DNA of 64,000 nt, from positions 62,001 to 126,000 of the forward strand of contig NZ_JAATVW010000012.1 in the NCBI RefSeq assembly GCF_011947225.1, read 5' to 3'. Position numbers and translations under genes: made by a program. The notes under the pieces are model-generated. The model worked only from the letters and a program-made list of their open reading frames with translations, had not been told where the DNA came from and did not search any database. Below, piece after piece: positions 40,391-49,373 of this stretch. How positions within the stretch are numbered: the stretch's first letter is position 1; each line of letters begins with the position of its first letter. Source of the DNA: Planosporangium flavigriseum. GTDB lineage: Bacteria > Actinomycetota > Actinomycetes > Mycobacteriales > Micromonosporaceae.

Positions 40391-42190
40391 GTGGCCGCAC
40401 CTTCCGGACAGCTGAAGGCGTCGCGATACTTCATCGCCCTCGCGCTGATCCTCGTGGCGCTGTTCTCACTGGTGTTCTTCACCGGCGACAAGAAGCCGCA
40501 CCCCAAGCTGGGCCTGGACCTGCAGGGCGGCACGAGCATGACGCTCAAGGCCGCCACGCTCGGCGGTCAGGCTCCTGACAAGGACCGGCTGGAGCGCGCG
40601 CGCCAGATCATCGCCAGCCGGGTCGACTCGACCGGCGTTTCGGAGCCCGAGGTGGTCACCGAGGGCAACAGCAACATCGTCGTGAATGTCGCGGGCAAGA
40701 ACGACAAGGCGGACCTGCGCAGGCTGGTCGCGCCGGCCGAACTGCGGTTCCGCAAGGTCGTCGCCGCCGTGCCCGACACCGCCGGTGTCGAGCCGACCCC
40801 GACGCCTTCCGCCTCAGCCTCCGGTTCCGCCGCCCCGGCTCCGTCGGCCTCCGGTTCGGCCACCCCGGCCCCGAGCGCCTCGGGTAACGCGAGCGCCGCA
40901 GCCGGTGCCAGCGCCGCTCCGAGCGCGAGCGCAACCCCGGACGTGTCGCTGGAGAAGCGGCGTGCGGCGGTGATCGCCAAGCTCGGCCCCGCGTACCAGG
41001 CGGCCCAGGCGATCCAGAGCCCCGAGCAGGTCACCCCGCAGCAGTTGGCGGCGCTCAAGCCGTTCGGCGAGCTGAGCGCGGACGAGGTAGCGGCGTTGCC
41101 GGCCGACATCCAGTTCAACGTCCCGACGATCACCTGCAAGCAGCTCAACGGGCGCATGCCCGGATCGATCAGCGATCCGAAGCAGACCGTCGTCGCCTGC
41201 GGTAAGGACGTCGGCGCCACGGAGAAGTACAAGCTGGACGTCGCCAAGGTCGTCGGCGAGGACGTCAAGGACGCCGGCTTCACCAACCAGCCGACCCAGG
41301 GCTGGGTGGTCAACCTGTCCTTCAAGAACCAGGACAAGTGGACCAACCTGTCCAAGGAGGTCTTCGGTGCCGGTGCCGCCGACAAGTCGCAGCGGCAGGT
41401 CGCGATCGTCCTGGACAACCAGGTCGTGTCCGCGCCCTCCATCGAGGGCGTGATGACCGGCGACGCGCAGATCTACGGCCAGTTCAGCCGTGAGGACGTG
41501 GTCACGCTGGCGCAGCAGCTCAAGTACGGCTCGCTGCCGCTGTCCTTCGCGATCGAGGACTTCACCACCGTCACCCCGACGCTCGGCACCCAGCAGATGA
41601 AGATGGGCCTGCTCGCCGGCGCGATCGGCGTGGCGCTGGTCATCCTGTACTGCCTGTTCTACTACCGGGCGCTGGGCCTCGTGGTGATCCTGAGCCTGCT
41701 CGCCTCCGGCGTGCTGGTCTTCGCCTCGCTGGTACTGCTCGGCCGCTTCCAGGGCTACACGCTCAGCCTCGCCGGCATCGCCGGGTTCATCGTCGCGATC
41801 GGTATCACCGCGGACTCGTTCGTGGTGTACTTCGAACGACTGAAGGACGAGGTCAAGGACGGCCGGACGGTCCGTAGCGCGGTGCCGCGGGCCTGGGTAC
41901 GCGCCCGGCGGACGATCCTGTCGGCCGACACGGTGTCGTTCCTGGCCGCTGCGGTGCTGTACGTCCTCGCCATCGGCGCGGTCAAGGGCTTCGCGTTCAC
42001 GCTCGGCCTGTCCACGCTGATCGACGTCCTCGTCGTGTTCCTGTTCACCCACCCGCTGGTCGCCCTGCTGTCGCGGTCGAGCACGTTCACGTCCCCGCGG
42101 ATCTCGGGGCTGGGTAACCTCCGCTCCGACAAGGCGATCACCGCCAGCCAGACCGGCCGGCTCGGCGCAGTGCGTACGAAGGAGTCCTGA
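40391..42190 (+). CDS. secD: Protein translocase subunit SecD
   Basis: The 599-residue protein has an N-terminal membrane helix (YFIALALILVALFSLVFF), the D1 motif LGLDLQGGTSMTL, a large extracytoplasmic region, and five C-terminal membrane helices beginning at MGLLAGAIGVALVILYCLFYY with the conserved GFIVAIGITADSFVVYFER. With SecF it uses the proton gradient to help pull exported proteins across. A Ser/Ala/Pro-rich linker (about 138-185) is inserted in the periplasm-equivalent region, a common actinobacterial feature. GTG 40391 has AGGAG ten bases upstream. It is followed two bases later by secF. Confidence 0.95.
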   Translation: MAAPSGQLKASRYFIALALILVALFSLVFFTGDKKPHPKLGLDLQGGTSMTLKAATLGGQAPDKDRLERARQIIASRVDSTGVSEPEVVTEGNSNIVVNVAGKNDKADLRRLVAPAELRFRKVVAAVPDTAGVEPTPTPSASASGSAAPAPSASGSATPAPSASGNASAAAGASAAPSASATPDVSLEKRRAAVIAKLGPAYQAAQAIQSPEQVTPQQLAALKPFGELSADEVAALPADIQFNVPTITCKQLNGRMPGSISDPKQTVVACGKDVGATEKYKLDVAKVVGEDVKDAGFTNQPTQGWVVNLSFKNQDKWTNLSKEVFGAGAADKSQRQVAIVLDNQVVSAPSIEGVMTGDAQIYGQFSREDVVTLAQQLKYGSLPLSFAIEDFTTVTPTLGTQQMKMGLLAGAIGVALVILYCLFYYRALGLVVILSLLASGVLVFASLVLLGRFQGYTLSLAGIAGFIVAIGITADSFVVYFERLKDEVKDGRTVRSAVPRAWVRARRTILSADTVSFLAAAVLYVLAIGAVKGFAFTLGLSTLIDVLVVFLFTHPLVALLSRSSTFTSPRISGLGNLRSDKAITASQTGRLGAVRTKES

Positions 42191-42192
42191 GA

Positions 42193-43338
42193 ATGAGCAT
42201 TTTTCACAGGCTCTACCGCGGTGAGACGAAGACCGATTTCATCGGCCACCGCAAGCGGTGGTACATCGCCTCGGCGATCATCATCCTGATCTGTCTCGGC
42301 AGCCTCGTCTTCCGCGGCTTCAACTTCGGGATCGAGTTCGCGGGCGGCAGCCAGTTCCAGGTGCCGAAGCAGCCCGGCGTTTCGCTCGAGGACGTGCGCG
42401 GCGCCGTGGAGGGCCAGGGCATCACCGTCGTCTCGGCGCAGGCCACCGGCAGCGGGGACAGCGGGCGGTACGTCGTCCGTACCCCGCAGATCAAGGACGA
42501 GGTCCAGCGCACGGCGGCGATCAACGCGGTCGAGAAGGCGGCGCACGTCGAGAACGTCACCATCAACGAGGTCAGCTCCTCGTGGGGCAAGGCGGTCACC
42601 AACAAGGCGCTGCTCGCGCTGGTGGTCTTCCTCGTCGTGGTCGGCGCGTACATCTGGATCCGGTTCGAGCAGAAGATGGCGATCGCGGCCATCGCCGCGC
42701 TCGGGCACGACCTGCTGCTGACGGCCGGGATCTACTCGCTGGTCGGGTTCGAGGTCACCCCGGGCACGATCGTGGGTCTGCTGACGATCCTCGGCTTCTC
42801 GCTGTACGACACCGTCGTCGCGTTCGACAAGGTCGACGAGAACACGCGCGGCCTGCTCGGCAGCTCCCGCTACACGTACGCCGAGGCCGCGAACCTCGCG
42901 GTCAACCAGACGCTGATGCGGTCGATCAACACCTCGCTGATCGGTCTGCTGCCGGTGGCCGGTCTGCTGTTCGTCGGCGCCGGGATGCTCGGCGTCGGTA
43001 CGCTGAAGGACCTCGCGCTCGTGCTGTTCGTCGGCATGCTGACCGGCGCGTACTCGTCACTGTTCCTCGCGACGCCGTGGCTGGTCGACCTCAAGCTGAT
43101 GGACCAGCGCTACAAGCTGCACACCCAGCGGGTGCTCGCGAAGCGGGCCGCGGTGGCCAAGTCGGCCGAGGCCGGCGCGGAGGACAAGGCGGTCCGGGCG
43201 CGCGCTGGCGCGGACGGAGCCGACGACGAGGACGCGCACGCCCTGGCGGCCTCCTCGGCGCCCCGGGTGGGCGCGAAGCCGACCGGCGGAAAGCAGGCGC
43301 AGCAGCGGAAGCGATCGGGCGGCGGTAAGCGCCGCTGA
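42193..43338 (+). CDS. secF: Protein translocase subunit SecF
   Basis: The 381-residue protein has six membrane helices, with the SecF signature FNFGIEFAGGSQFQV after the first and GLLTILGFSLYDTVVAFDKVDEN in the core. The cytosolic C-terminus (about 305-381) is long, charged and ends in a Lys/Arg-rich tail. ATG 42193 lies two bases after the secD stop, so the two are translated together. A hairpin separates it from apt. Confidence 0.96.
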   Translation: MSIFHRLYRGETKTDFIGHRKRWYIASAIIILICLGSLVFRGFNFGIEFAGGSQFQVPKQPGVSLEDVRGAVEGQGITVVSAQATGSGDSGRYVVRTPQIKDEVQRTAAINAVEKAAHVENVTINEVSSSWGKAVTNKALLALVVFLVVVGAYIWIRFEQKMAIAAIAALGHDLLLTAGIYSLVGFEVTPGTIVGLLTILGFSLYDTVVAFDKVDENTRGLLGSSRYTYAEAANLAVNQTLMRSINTSLIGLLPVAGLLFVGAGMLGVGTLKDLALVLFVGMLTGAYSSLFLATPWLVDLKLMDQRYKLHTQRVLAKRAAVAKSAEAGAEDKAVRARAGADGADDEDAHALAASSAPRVGAKPTGGKQAQQRKRSGGGKRR

Positions 43339-43360
43339 CGCGCGCCGCGATGGCGGTGAC

Positions 43361-43402
43361 CGTGGAGATTCTTCCGCGAATTGGCGTGGAGGAATCTCCA
43401 CG
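43361..43402 (+). other. Long hairpin between secF and apt
   Basis: Eighteen-base arms (43361-43378, 43385-43402) pair throughout with two G-T wobbles around a 6-base loop. It ends eight bases before the apt ribosome-binding site, so it may terminate the sec transcript or control apt translation. Confidence 0.6.
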
Positions 43403-43419
43403 ATCATGATGGAGGCACA

Positions 43420-43965
43420 GTGGTAGACGGCGACAGCGGGGCCGAAGCAGCGCGTCGGGTGGCGGAATTGGCCCTGGACGTCCCGGATTTCCCGCAGCAG
43501 GGGATCCTCTTCAAGGATCTGACCCCGCTCTTCGCGAGCGGACCGGACTTCGCGGCGACGATCGACGCGATCGTTGCGCACCACGGTCCGGACTCGTTCG
43601 ACGTGGTGGCCGGCATCGAGGCCCGCGGCTTCATGATTGCGTCAGCGATCGCGTACGCGACCGGCGTCGGTGTCGTGCCGGTCCGCAAGGTCGGCAAGCT
43701 ACCTCGGCAGACGCTGCGGGCGACGTACGGGCTCGAGTACGGGCAAGCAACGCTCGAACTGCACACCGACGCGTTCCACCCCGGACAGCGGGTGCTCGTG
43801 GTCGACGATGTGCTGGCGACCGGTGGTACGGCGGAGGCGACGCTGAACCTGATCGAGGAGGCCGGTGGGGTCGTGGCCGGATTCACCGTGATCCTGGAGT
43901 TGGCTTTCCTGGAGGGTCGCAAACGCCTCAAGCCACGTTCGGTGCACGCGCTCTTGACGGTTTGA
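43420..43965 (+). CDS. apt: Adenine phosphoribosyltransferase
   Basis: The 181-residue protein converts adenine and PRPP to AMP. It has the APRT N-terminal pattern LDVPDFPQQGILFKDLTPLF, GIEARGF and the PRPP loop VLVVDDVLATGGTAEA. GTG 43420 is chosen because GGAGG lies five bases upstream. The secDF-apt-rel order is that of other actinobacteria and places purine salvage beside (p)ppGpp synthesis. Confidence 0.95.
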   Translation: MVDGDSGAEAARRVAELALDVPDFPQQGILFKDLTPLFASGPDFAATIDAIVAHHGPDSFDVVAGIEARGFMIASAIAYATGVGVVPVRKVGKLPRQTLRATYGLEYGQATLELHTDAFHPGQRVLVVDDVLATGGTAEATLNLIEEAGGVVAGFTVILELAFLEGRKRLKPRSVHALLTV

Positions 43966-44071
43966 CGGTTGTATCTCACTGACCGAACGGCTGGACACCG
44001 GACGATCTGGTCGTAATGCTTCCCTCGACAGGTAGGATTGCCTTTCCGCCGACGGCGATGAGGAGCGGCGT

Positions 44072-46687
44072 GTGTCAGGGGATATCGCCCCTCCTGCGGA
44101 GGGCACGACCAAGCCGATGAACCCTGCCCGGGATGAACCGGCTCGTGGGGGAGCCGGCGACGGCTCGGCGGCCGAGCCGACCACCCTTCCACGGGCGAGC
44201 GCCGGCAACAATCCCCGGTCGTCCGCCGGCGACGGCGGGTCAGATCCGACCAGCGCCGTCGTCCTGCCATTTCGTCAGGGTGAGGACGGCGGCCGGGAGA
44301 CGAGCGCTCCCGCCGACCGGGCTCCCGACCGCCGGCCACCGGCCGCCGCGACCCCAGCGGGCAGCGGCGCGGTCCCCAGCCGCGTACCGCCGGGCAACGG
44401 GCTCGGCGGCGGCACCGGCCACCCGTTCGCCGGCGCGCCGACCGGCCGTCGCGTCCGCGCCCGGCTCGCGCGGTTCAACGCACCCTGGCAGACGCCGACG
44501 GTCAGCGAGGCCCTCGAACCGCTGATCGCCAACCACCGGGCCAGCCACCCGAAGGCGGACATCCGGGTCCTGCAGCGGGCCTACGACACCGCCGCGCGCT
44601 GGCACACCGGGCAGTACCGCAAGTCCGGCGATCCGTACATCACGCACCCGCTCGCCGTGGCCGGGATCCTCGCCGAGCTGGGGATGGACACGACCACGCT
44701 GGTCGCGGCGCTGCTGCACGACACGATCGAGGACACCCCGTACACGCTCGATCAGATGCGCACCGACTTCGGCGGTGAGGTCACGCTGCTCGTCGACGGG
44801 GTCACCAAGCTCGACAAGGTCAAGCTCGGCGACGCGGCCAAGGCCGAGACCATCCGCAAGATGGTCGTCGCGATGGCCAAGGACCCGCGGGTCCTGGTGA
44901 TCAAGCTCGCCGACCGGCTGCACAACATGCGTACCCTGACCTTCCTGCCCAGCGCCAAGCAGGAGCAGAAGGCCAAGGAGACGCTCGAGATCCTGGCGCC
45001 GCTGGCCCACCGCCTCGGTATGAACACGATCAAGTGGGAGCTGGAGGATCTGGCGTTCAAGACGCTGTTCCCCAAGCGCTTCGAGGAGATCAACCGGCTC
45101 ATCGCCGAGCACACACCGCAGCGCGAGGCGCTGCTGCGGCAGGTCACCCAGCGGGTCGCGGTCGACCTCAAGTCGGCCAAGATCAAGGCCGAGGTGAACG
45201 GGCGACCCAAGCACCTGTACTCGGTCTACCAGAAGATGATCGTGCGGGGCCGCGAGTTCGCCGACATCTACGACCTGGTCGGGGTGCGCATCCTCGTCGA
45301 CACCGTCCGCGACTGCTACGCGGCTCTCGGTGTGATCCACGCGAACTGGCAGCCCGTGCCGGGCCGGTTCAAGGACTACATCGCGATGCCGAAGTTCAAC
45401 ATGTACCAGTCGCTGCACACCACCGTGATCGGGCCGACGGGCAAGCCGGTGGAGATGCAGATCCGCACGTACGCGATGCACCGCACGGCCGAGTACGGCA
45501 TCGCCGCGCACTGGCGGTACAAGGAGACCAAGGGCGCGACGATCGCCGGGCCGCCGGCGCACATCGACGAGATGACCTGGCTGCGCCAGTTGCTGGACTG
45601 GCAGCGCGAGGCGAGCGACCCGAGCGAATTCCTCGACGCGCTGCGCTTCGACCTGTCCAGCCAGGAGGTGTACGTCTTCACCCCGAAGGGTGACGTGATC
45701 GCGCTGCCGACCGGCTCCACGCCGGTGGACTTCGCGTACGCGGTGCACACCGAGGTCGGCCACAAGTGCATCGGCGCGCGGGTCAACGGCAAGCTGGTGT
45801 CCCTCGAAAGCACGCTGTCCAACGGCGACGTGATCGAGATCTTCACCTCGAAGTCGGCCACCGCCGCCCCGTCGCAGGACTGGCTGGGCTTCGTCAAGAG
45901 CCCGCGGGCGCGTACCAAGATCCGGCAGTACTTCAACAAGGAGCGGCGTGAGGAGGCGATCGAGGCCGGCAAGGAGGCGATCGTCAAGGCCATGCGCAAG
46001 CAGGGCCTGCCGCTGCAGCGCCTGCTGACCTCCGACGGCCTGCTCACCATCGCGCGGGACCTGCACCTGGCCGACGTCGCGTCGCTGTACGCCGCGGTGG
46101 GCGAGAGTCAGGTCTCGGCGCAGTCGGTCGTGCAGAAGCTCGTCGCCGGATTCGGCGGCGAGGAGGGGGCGGTCGAGGACATCGCCGAGACGGCGATGCC
46201 GACGCGCCGCCCCCGGCACGCCAGCGCCGCCAGCGACCCGGGCGTGGTCGTGAAGGGCGCCGAGGACGTCTGGATCAAGCTGGCACGCTGCTGTACGCCC
46301 GTACCCGGCGACAAGGTCTTCGGGTTCGTCACCCGCTCCGGCGGGGTGAGCGTGCACCGGGAGGACTGTGCGAACGCGGGCGACCTGGAGGCCCAAGCCG
46401 AGCGGATCCTCGAAGTGACCTGGAAGCCGACGTCGGCCTCGACGTTCCTGGTCGCGATCCAGGTGGAGGCGCTCGACCGGCACAAGCTGCTCGCCGACAT
46501 CACCAAGTCGCTGTCCGAGGAGAAGGTCAACATCCTCTCGGCGACGGTGACCACGACCCGTGACCGGGTGGCGGTGAGCCGGTTCAGCTTCGAGATGGCC
46601 GACCCGAAGCACCTGGGGCACCTGCTGGCCGCCGTACGGCGCGTCGACGGCGTCTACGACGCCTACCGGGTGACCTCTGGCGCCTGA
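44072..46687 (+). CDS. relA: Bifunctional (p)ppGpp synthetase/hydrolase
   Basis: The 871-residue Rel protein makes and degrades (p)ppGpp in the stringent response. It has an HD hydrolase domain with HDTIEDT (His216), a synthetase domain with [13 protein letters not shown] and [19 protein letters not shown], then TGS ([17 protein letters not shown]), a zinc-finger/helical region (RCCTPVPGD), and a C-terminal ACT domain. Both catalytic domains look intact. The first 135 residues are a Pro/Gly/Ser-rich extension not shared by all Rel proteins. GTG 44072 has AGGAG five bases upstream. A strong palindrome ends the transcript. Confidence 0.96.
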   Translation: MSGDIAPPAEGTTKPMNPARDEPARGGAGDGSAAEPTTLPRASAGNNPRSSAGDGGSDPTSAVVLPFRQGEDGGRETSAPADRAPDRRPPAAATPAGSGAVPSRVPPGNGLGGGTGHPFAGAPTGRRVRARLARFNAPWQTPTVSEALEPLIANHRASHPKADIRVLQRAYDTAARWHTGQYRKSGDPYITHPLAVAGILAELGMDTTTLVAALLHDTIEDTPYTLDQMRTDFGGEVTLLVDGVTKLDKVKLGDAAKAETIRKMVVAMAKDPRVLVIKLADRLHNMRTLTFLPSAKQEQKAKETLEILAPLAHRLGMNTIKWELEDLAFKTLFPKRFEEINRLIAEHTPQREALLRQVTQRVAVDLKSAKIKAEVNGRPKHLYSVYQKMIVRGREFADIYDLVGVRILVDTVRDCYAALGVIHANWQPVPGRFKDYIAMPKFNMYQSLHTTVIGPTGKPVEMQIRTYAMHRTAEYGIAAHWRYKETKGATIAGPPAHIDEMTWLRQLLDWQREASDPSEFLDALRFDLSSQEVYVFTPKGDVIALPTGSTPVDFAYAVHTEVGHKCIGARVNGKLVSLESTLSNGDVIEIFTSKSATAAPSQDWLGFVKSPRARTKIRQYFNKERREEAIEAGKEAIVKAMRKQGLPLQRLLTSDGLLTIARDLHLADVASLYAAVGESQVSAQSVVQKLVAGFGGEEGAVEDIAETAMPTRRPRHASAASDPGVVVKGAEDVWIKLARCCTPVPGDKVFGFVTRSGGVSVHREDCANAGDLEAQAERILEVTWKPTSASTFLVAIQVEALDRHKLLADITKSLSEEKVNILSATVTTTRDRVAVSRFSFEMADPKHLGHLLAAVRRVDGVYDAYRVTSGA

Positions 46688-46699
46688 GCTGTTCACGTA

Positions 46700-46733
46700 G
46701 TGAGGGGCGGGCCCGTACGGGCCCGCCCCTCAC
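46700..46733. terminator. Bidirectional terminator between rel and cyclophilin genes
   Basis: Perfect 16-base arms (46700-46715, 46718-46733) with a two-base centre lie between convergent genes. Confidence 0.85.
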
Positions 46734-46748
46734 TCGTCGACCGGTCGG

Positions 46749-47582
46749 TTACGACTGCGCCGGTGCGCCCATCGTCAGCGACTGGATGGTCACCTTGGTC
46801 TTCGGCCCACCGTCTCCCGGGCCGTTCGTGTCGTCCACCCCGCCCTCGGCGACCTTCTGCACCACGTCGAGGCCCTGCGTGACCTTGCCGAAGACGGTGT
46901 AGTCCGGCTGCAGCTCGGTGTCCTTGTACACGATGAAGAACTGGCTGCCGTTGGTGTCGGGGCCCGAGTTCGCCATCGCGATGGTGCCCGCGGGGTACGC
47001 GGGGCGCTTGTCGGTGGGCAGGTTCTCGTTGGCGAACTGGTACGCGGGGCCGCCGGTGCCGGTGCCGGACGGGTCGCCGCACTGCAGCACGTAGATGCCC
47101 TGGGTGGTCAGCCGGTGGCACGGGGTGTTGTCGAAGAACTTCTTGCCGGCCAGGTGGGTGAAGCTCGCCGCCGTGCACGGCGCCTTCGCCGTGTCGATCT
47201 GCGCGGTCACTACCCCGACGTTGGTGGTGATCGTCATCGTCTGGGTGCCGGTACGCGGCTCGCCGGTGGCCGGCGGGGTGCCGACGTCCTTGGCGGCCGG
47301 GTTGGCCGGCTGGCCGGTCTTGGCGGACGGGTTCCACTGGCAGTTCGTGGGGGTGGCCGACGCCGACGAGGCGGGGGCGGCCGTGTTGTCCCGCTTCTTG
47401 TCGTTACCGGTGAGCGTCACGATCAGGACGACGCCGACGATCAGTACGAGGACTGCCGCACCGGCGCCGATGCTGGCCTGCAGCCGACGCCGCCGCTGGG
47501 CCGCCTCGGCGCGCAGCGTCATCTCGTGCTCGAGCCGCGCGCGTGCCGCCGCGCGTTGCTGCCGCTCCCGGTTGGATGTCAC
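46749..47582 (-). CDS. Membrane-anchored cyclophilin-type peptidyl-prolyl isomerase 1
   Basis: The 277-residue protein has an Arg-rich cytosolic N-terminus (1-36), one membrane helix (GAGAAVLVLIVGVVLIVTL), a Ser/Ala/Pro linker and an extracytoplasmic cyclophilin domain (CHRLTTQGIYVLQCGDPSGTG, MANSGPDTNGSQFFIVY, FGKVTQG). It should catalyse prolyl isomerisation of exported proteins. GTG 47582 has AGGGAGAGA about three to eight bases upstream. It lies 52 bases downstream of a close paralogue on the same strand. The position beside rel matches mycobacterial ppiB. Confidence 0.9.
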   Translation of the reverse strand: MTSNRERQQRAAARARLEHEMTLRAEAAQRRRRLQASIGAGAAVLVLIVGVVLIVTLTGNDKKRDNTAAPASSASATPTNCQWNPSAKTGQPANPAAKDVGTPPATGEPRTGTQTMTITTNVGVVTAQIDTAKAPCTAASFTHLAGKKFFDNTPCHRLTTQGIYVLQCGDPSGTGTGGPAYQFANENLPTDKRPAYPAGTIAMANSGPDTNGSQFFIVYKDTELQPDYTVFGKVTQGLDVVQKVAEGGVDDTNGPGDGGPKTKVTIQSLTMGAPAQS

Positions 47583-47634
47583 GGTCTCTCTCCCTGGGTG
47601 GACGTACTACGGGTGTCGTGGTCGGTTGGCGGTG

Positions 47635-48456
47635 TCAGGCCGGCGTTGGTGCCACTGTGAGGGACTGGATCGTCACCGCGGTCTTGGGCTCGCCGTCGGT
47701 GGGGCTGTTGCCCGGGTTGACCCCGCCGGCGGCGACCTTCTCGACGATGTCCAGGCCCTTGGTGATCTTGCCGAAGACGGTGTAGTTCGGGCTCAGCGCG
47801 GAGCCGTCCTTGTACACCATGAAGAACTGGCTGCCGTTGGTGTTCGGGCCGCTGTTGGCCATCGCGAGGGTGCCCGCCGGGTAGAGGTTGGCGCTGGGCG
47901 CGGCGCTCGCCGACGGAGCCGCCGACGGAGCGGTCGGCACCTTCTCGTCCGGGAACTTGTACGCCGGGCCGCCGGTGCCGGTGCCGGACGGGTCGCCGCA
48001 CTGCAGCACGTAGATGCCCTGGGTGGTCAGCCGGTGGCACTTGGTCTCGTTGAAGAACTGCTTGCCGGCCAGGTGCGCGAAGCTCGCGACCGTGCAGGGC
48101 GCCCCGGCCCGGTCCAGTTGCGCCTCGACCACGCCCTGGTTGGTAGTGATCGTCATCGTGGAGGTGCCGGTCTTGGCGATCCCGGTCGTCGGCGGCCTGC
48201 CCACGTCCTTGACGGTGCCGGTGGCCGGGATCGGGGTCCAGGCGCAGTCGTCGGACGCGTTCGTCGTCGATTTCTTGCTGCTGTCGAAGCCGCCGACGGC
48301 CCACACGATGCCGACCACGACCGCGATGACCGCGAGCCCGGCGGCGACCGAGGCCTGGATCTGCCGGCGCCGGCGGGCGGCCGCCGCGCGGCGGGCGATC
48401 TGGCGCTCGTGCTTGGCGCGCGCCAGCGCGCGCTGCCGGGACTTGCTTGGGGCCAC
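47635..48456 (-). CDS. Membrane-anchored cyclophilin-type peptidyl-prolyl isomerase 2
   Basis: The 273-residue protein is a tandem paralogue of the downstream cyclophilin: Arg-rich N-terminus, one membrane helix (ASVAAGLAVIAVVVGIVWAVGG), linker and cyclophilin domain (CHRLTTQGIYVLQCGDPSGTG, MANSGPNTNGSQFFMVY). It carries an extra Ala/Pro/Ser insert (SAAPSASAAPSAN) before the NLYPAGT segment. GTG 48456 is chosen because AAGGAG lies seven bases upstream; a longer frame has no better signal. Confidence 0.9.
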   Translation of the reverse strand: MAPSKSRQRALARAKHERQIARRAAAARRRRQIQASVAAGLAVIAVVVGIVWAVGGFDSSKKSTTNASDDCAWTPIPATGTVKDVGRPPTTGIAKTGTSTMTITTNQGVVEAQLDRAGAPCTVASFAHLAGKQFFNETKCHRLTTQGIYVLQCGDPSGTGTGGPAYKFPDEKVPTAPSAAPSASAAPSANLYPAGTLAMANSGPNTNGSQFFMVYKDGSALSPNYTVFGKITKGLDIVEKVAAGGVNPGNSPTDGEPKTAVTIQSLTVAPTPA

Positions 48457-48614
48457 CGGGCGCTCCTTCCGAGCGGTCGACAATGGCTGAGGCGCACGCC
48501 ACAGCCGGCCCAGAGTCTACGGCGACCCGGCGGTAACCGGTGAAACCAGCCTGGCCCAACCGCCCGACAAACCGGTTTCCGTACGCGACTACGCTCGGAT
48601 AGCCGTGTCGTTAG

Positions 48615-48662
48615 GCTCGTGGAAGGCGCGGCTCGTGGAAGGCGCCGCTCGTGGAAGGCATA
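48615..48662. repeat. Three 16-bp direct repeats upstream of the MBL-fold gene
   Basis: GCTCGTGGAAGGC begins at 48615, 48631 and 48647, exactly 16 bases apart. The array ends beside the AGGAGG ribosome-binding site of the next gene, so it could be an operator or a translation-control repeat. Confidence 0.8.
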
Positions 48663-48678
48663 CAGGAGGGACGAGGGT

Positions 48679-49365
48679 TTGCTGGTCGCCGGATTTCCCG
48701 CCCAGGCGTTCGGGACGAACTGCTACGTCGTCGCTCCCGGGCCGGGCGAGCAGTGCGTGGTGATCGACCCGGGTATCGGCGTCGTCGACCAACTCGACGC
48801 GGTGCTGTCCGAGCATCGTCTGCACCCCGCCGCGGTGCTGCTGACCCACGGCCACCTCGACCACACGTTCTCGGTGACGCCCGTGTGTGGCGCCCGGGGC
48901 GTCACGGCGTACATCCACCCGGACGACCGGGCGTTGCTCGCCGATCCGACCAAGGGGCTGTCGACCGACATGAGCGCGCTCTTCGGGGGCCGGCTGCAGT
49001 GGAGCGAACCCGAGGACGTCGCCGAGCTTCCGGACGGCGGTCCGATCACCGTCGCCGGCCTTGAGATCACTGTCGACCACGCGCCCGGCCATACCGGCGG
49101 GTCGGTGCTGTTCCGGCTGCCCGGCGACGACGCGCCGCTGTGCTTCAGCGGGGACGTCCTGTTCGCGGGCTCCATCGGGCGCACCGACCTGCCGGGCGGC
49201 GACTCCGCGGCGATGATGGTGAGCCTTCGCGAGAAGGTGCTTCCGCTCGCCGACGAGACGGTCGTCCTGCCCGGCCACGGGCCCGCGACCACCATCGGCC
49301 GTGAGCGAGCCAGCAACCCGTATCTCCGGGAAGCCGGCACGGCCGCACCTAAAAGAGGCTGGTAG
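48679..49365 (+). CDS. Metallo-beta-lactamase-fold hydrolase (glyoxalase II-like)
   Basis: The 228-residue protein has the metal motif THGHLDH, later APGHTGGSV, FSGDVLF and LPGHGPAT, which supply the two-metal site of the MBL/glyoxalase II fold. The same gene precedes hisS in mycobacteria and Streptomyces. Hydroxyacylglutathione-like activity is a family guess, since actinobacteria use mycothiol rather than glutathione. TTG 48679 is chosen because AGGAGG lies nine bases upstream and the protein then begins LVAGFPAQAFGTNCYV as in its relatives. hisS follows nine bases later. Confidence 0.85.
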   Translation: MLVAGFPAQAFGTNCYVVAPGPGEQCVVIDPGIGVVDQLDAVLSEHRLHPAAVLLTHGHLDHTFSVTPVCGARGVTAYIHPDDRALLADPTKGLSTDMSALFGGRLQWSEPEDVAELPDGGPITVAGLEITVDHAPGHTGGSVLFRLPGDDAPLCFSGDVLFAGSIGRTDLPGGDSAAMMVSLREKVLPLADETVVLPGHGPATTIGRERASNPYLREAGTAAPKRGW

Positions 49366-49373
49366 AGACTTTC

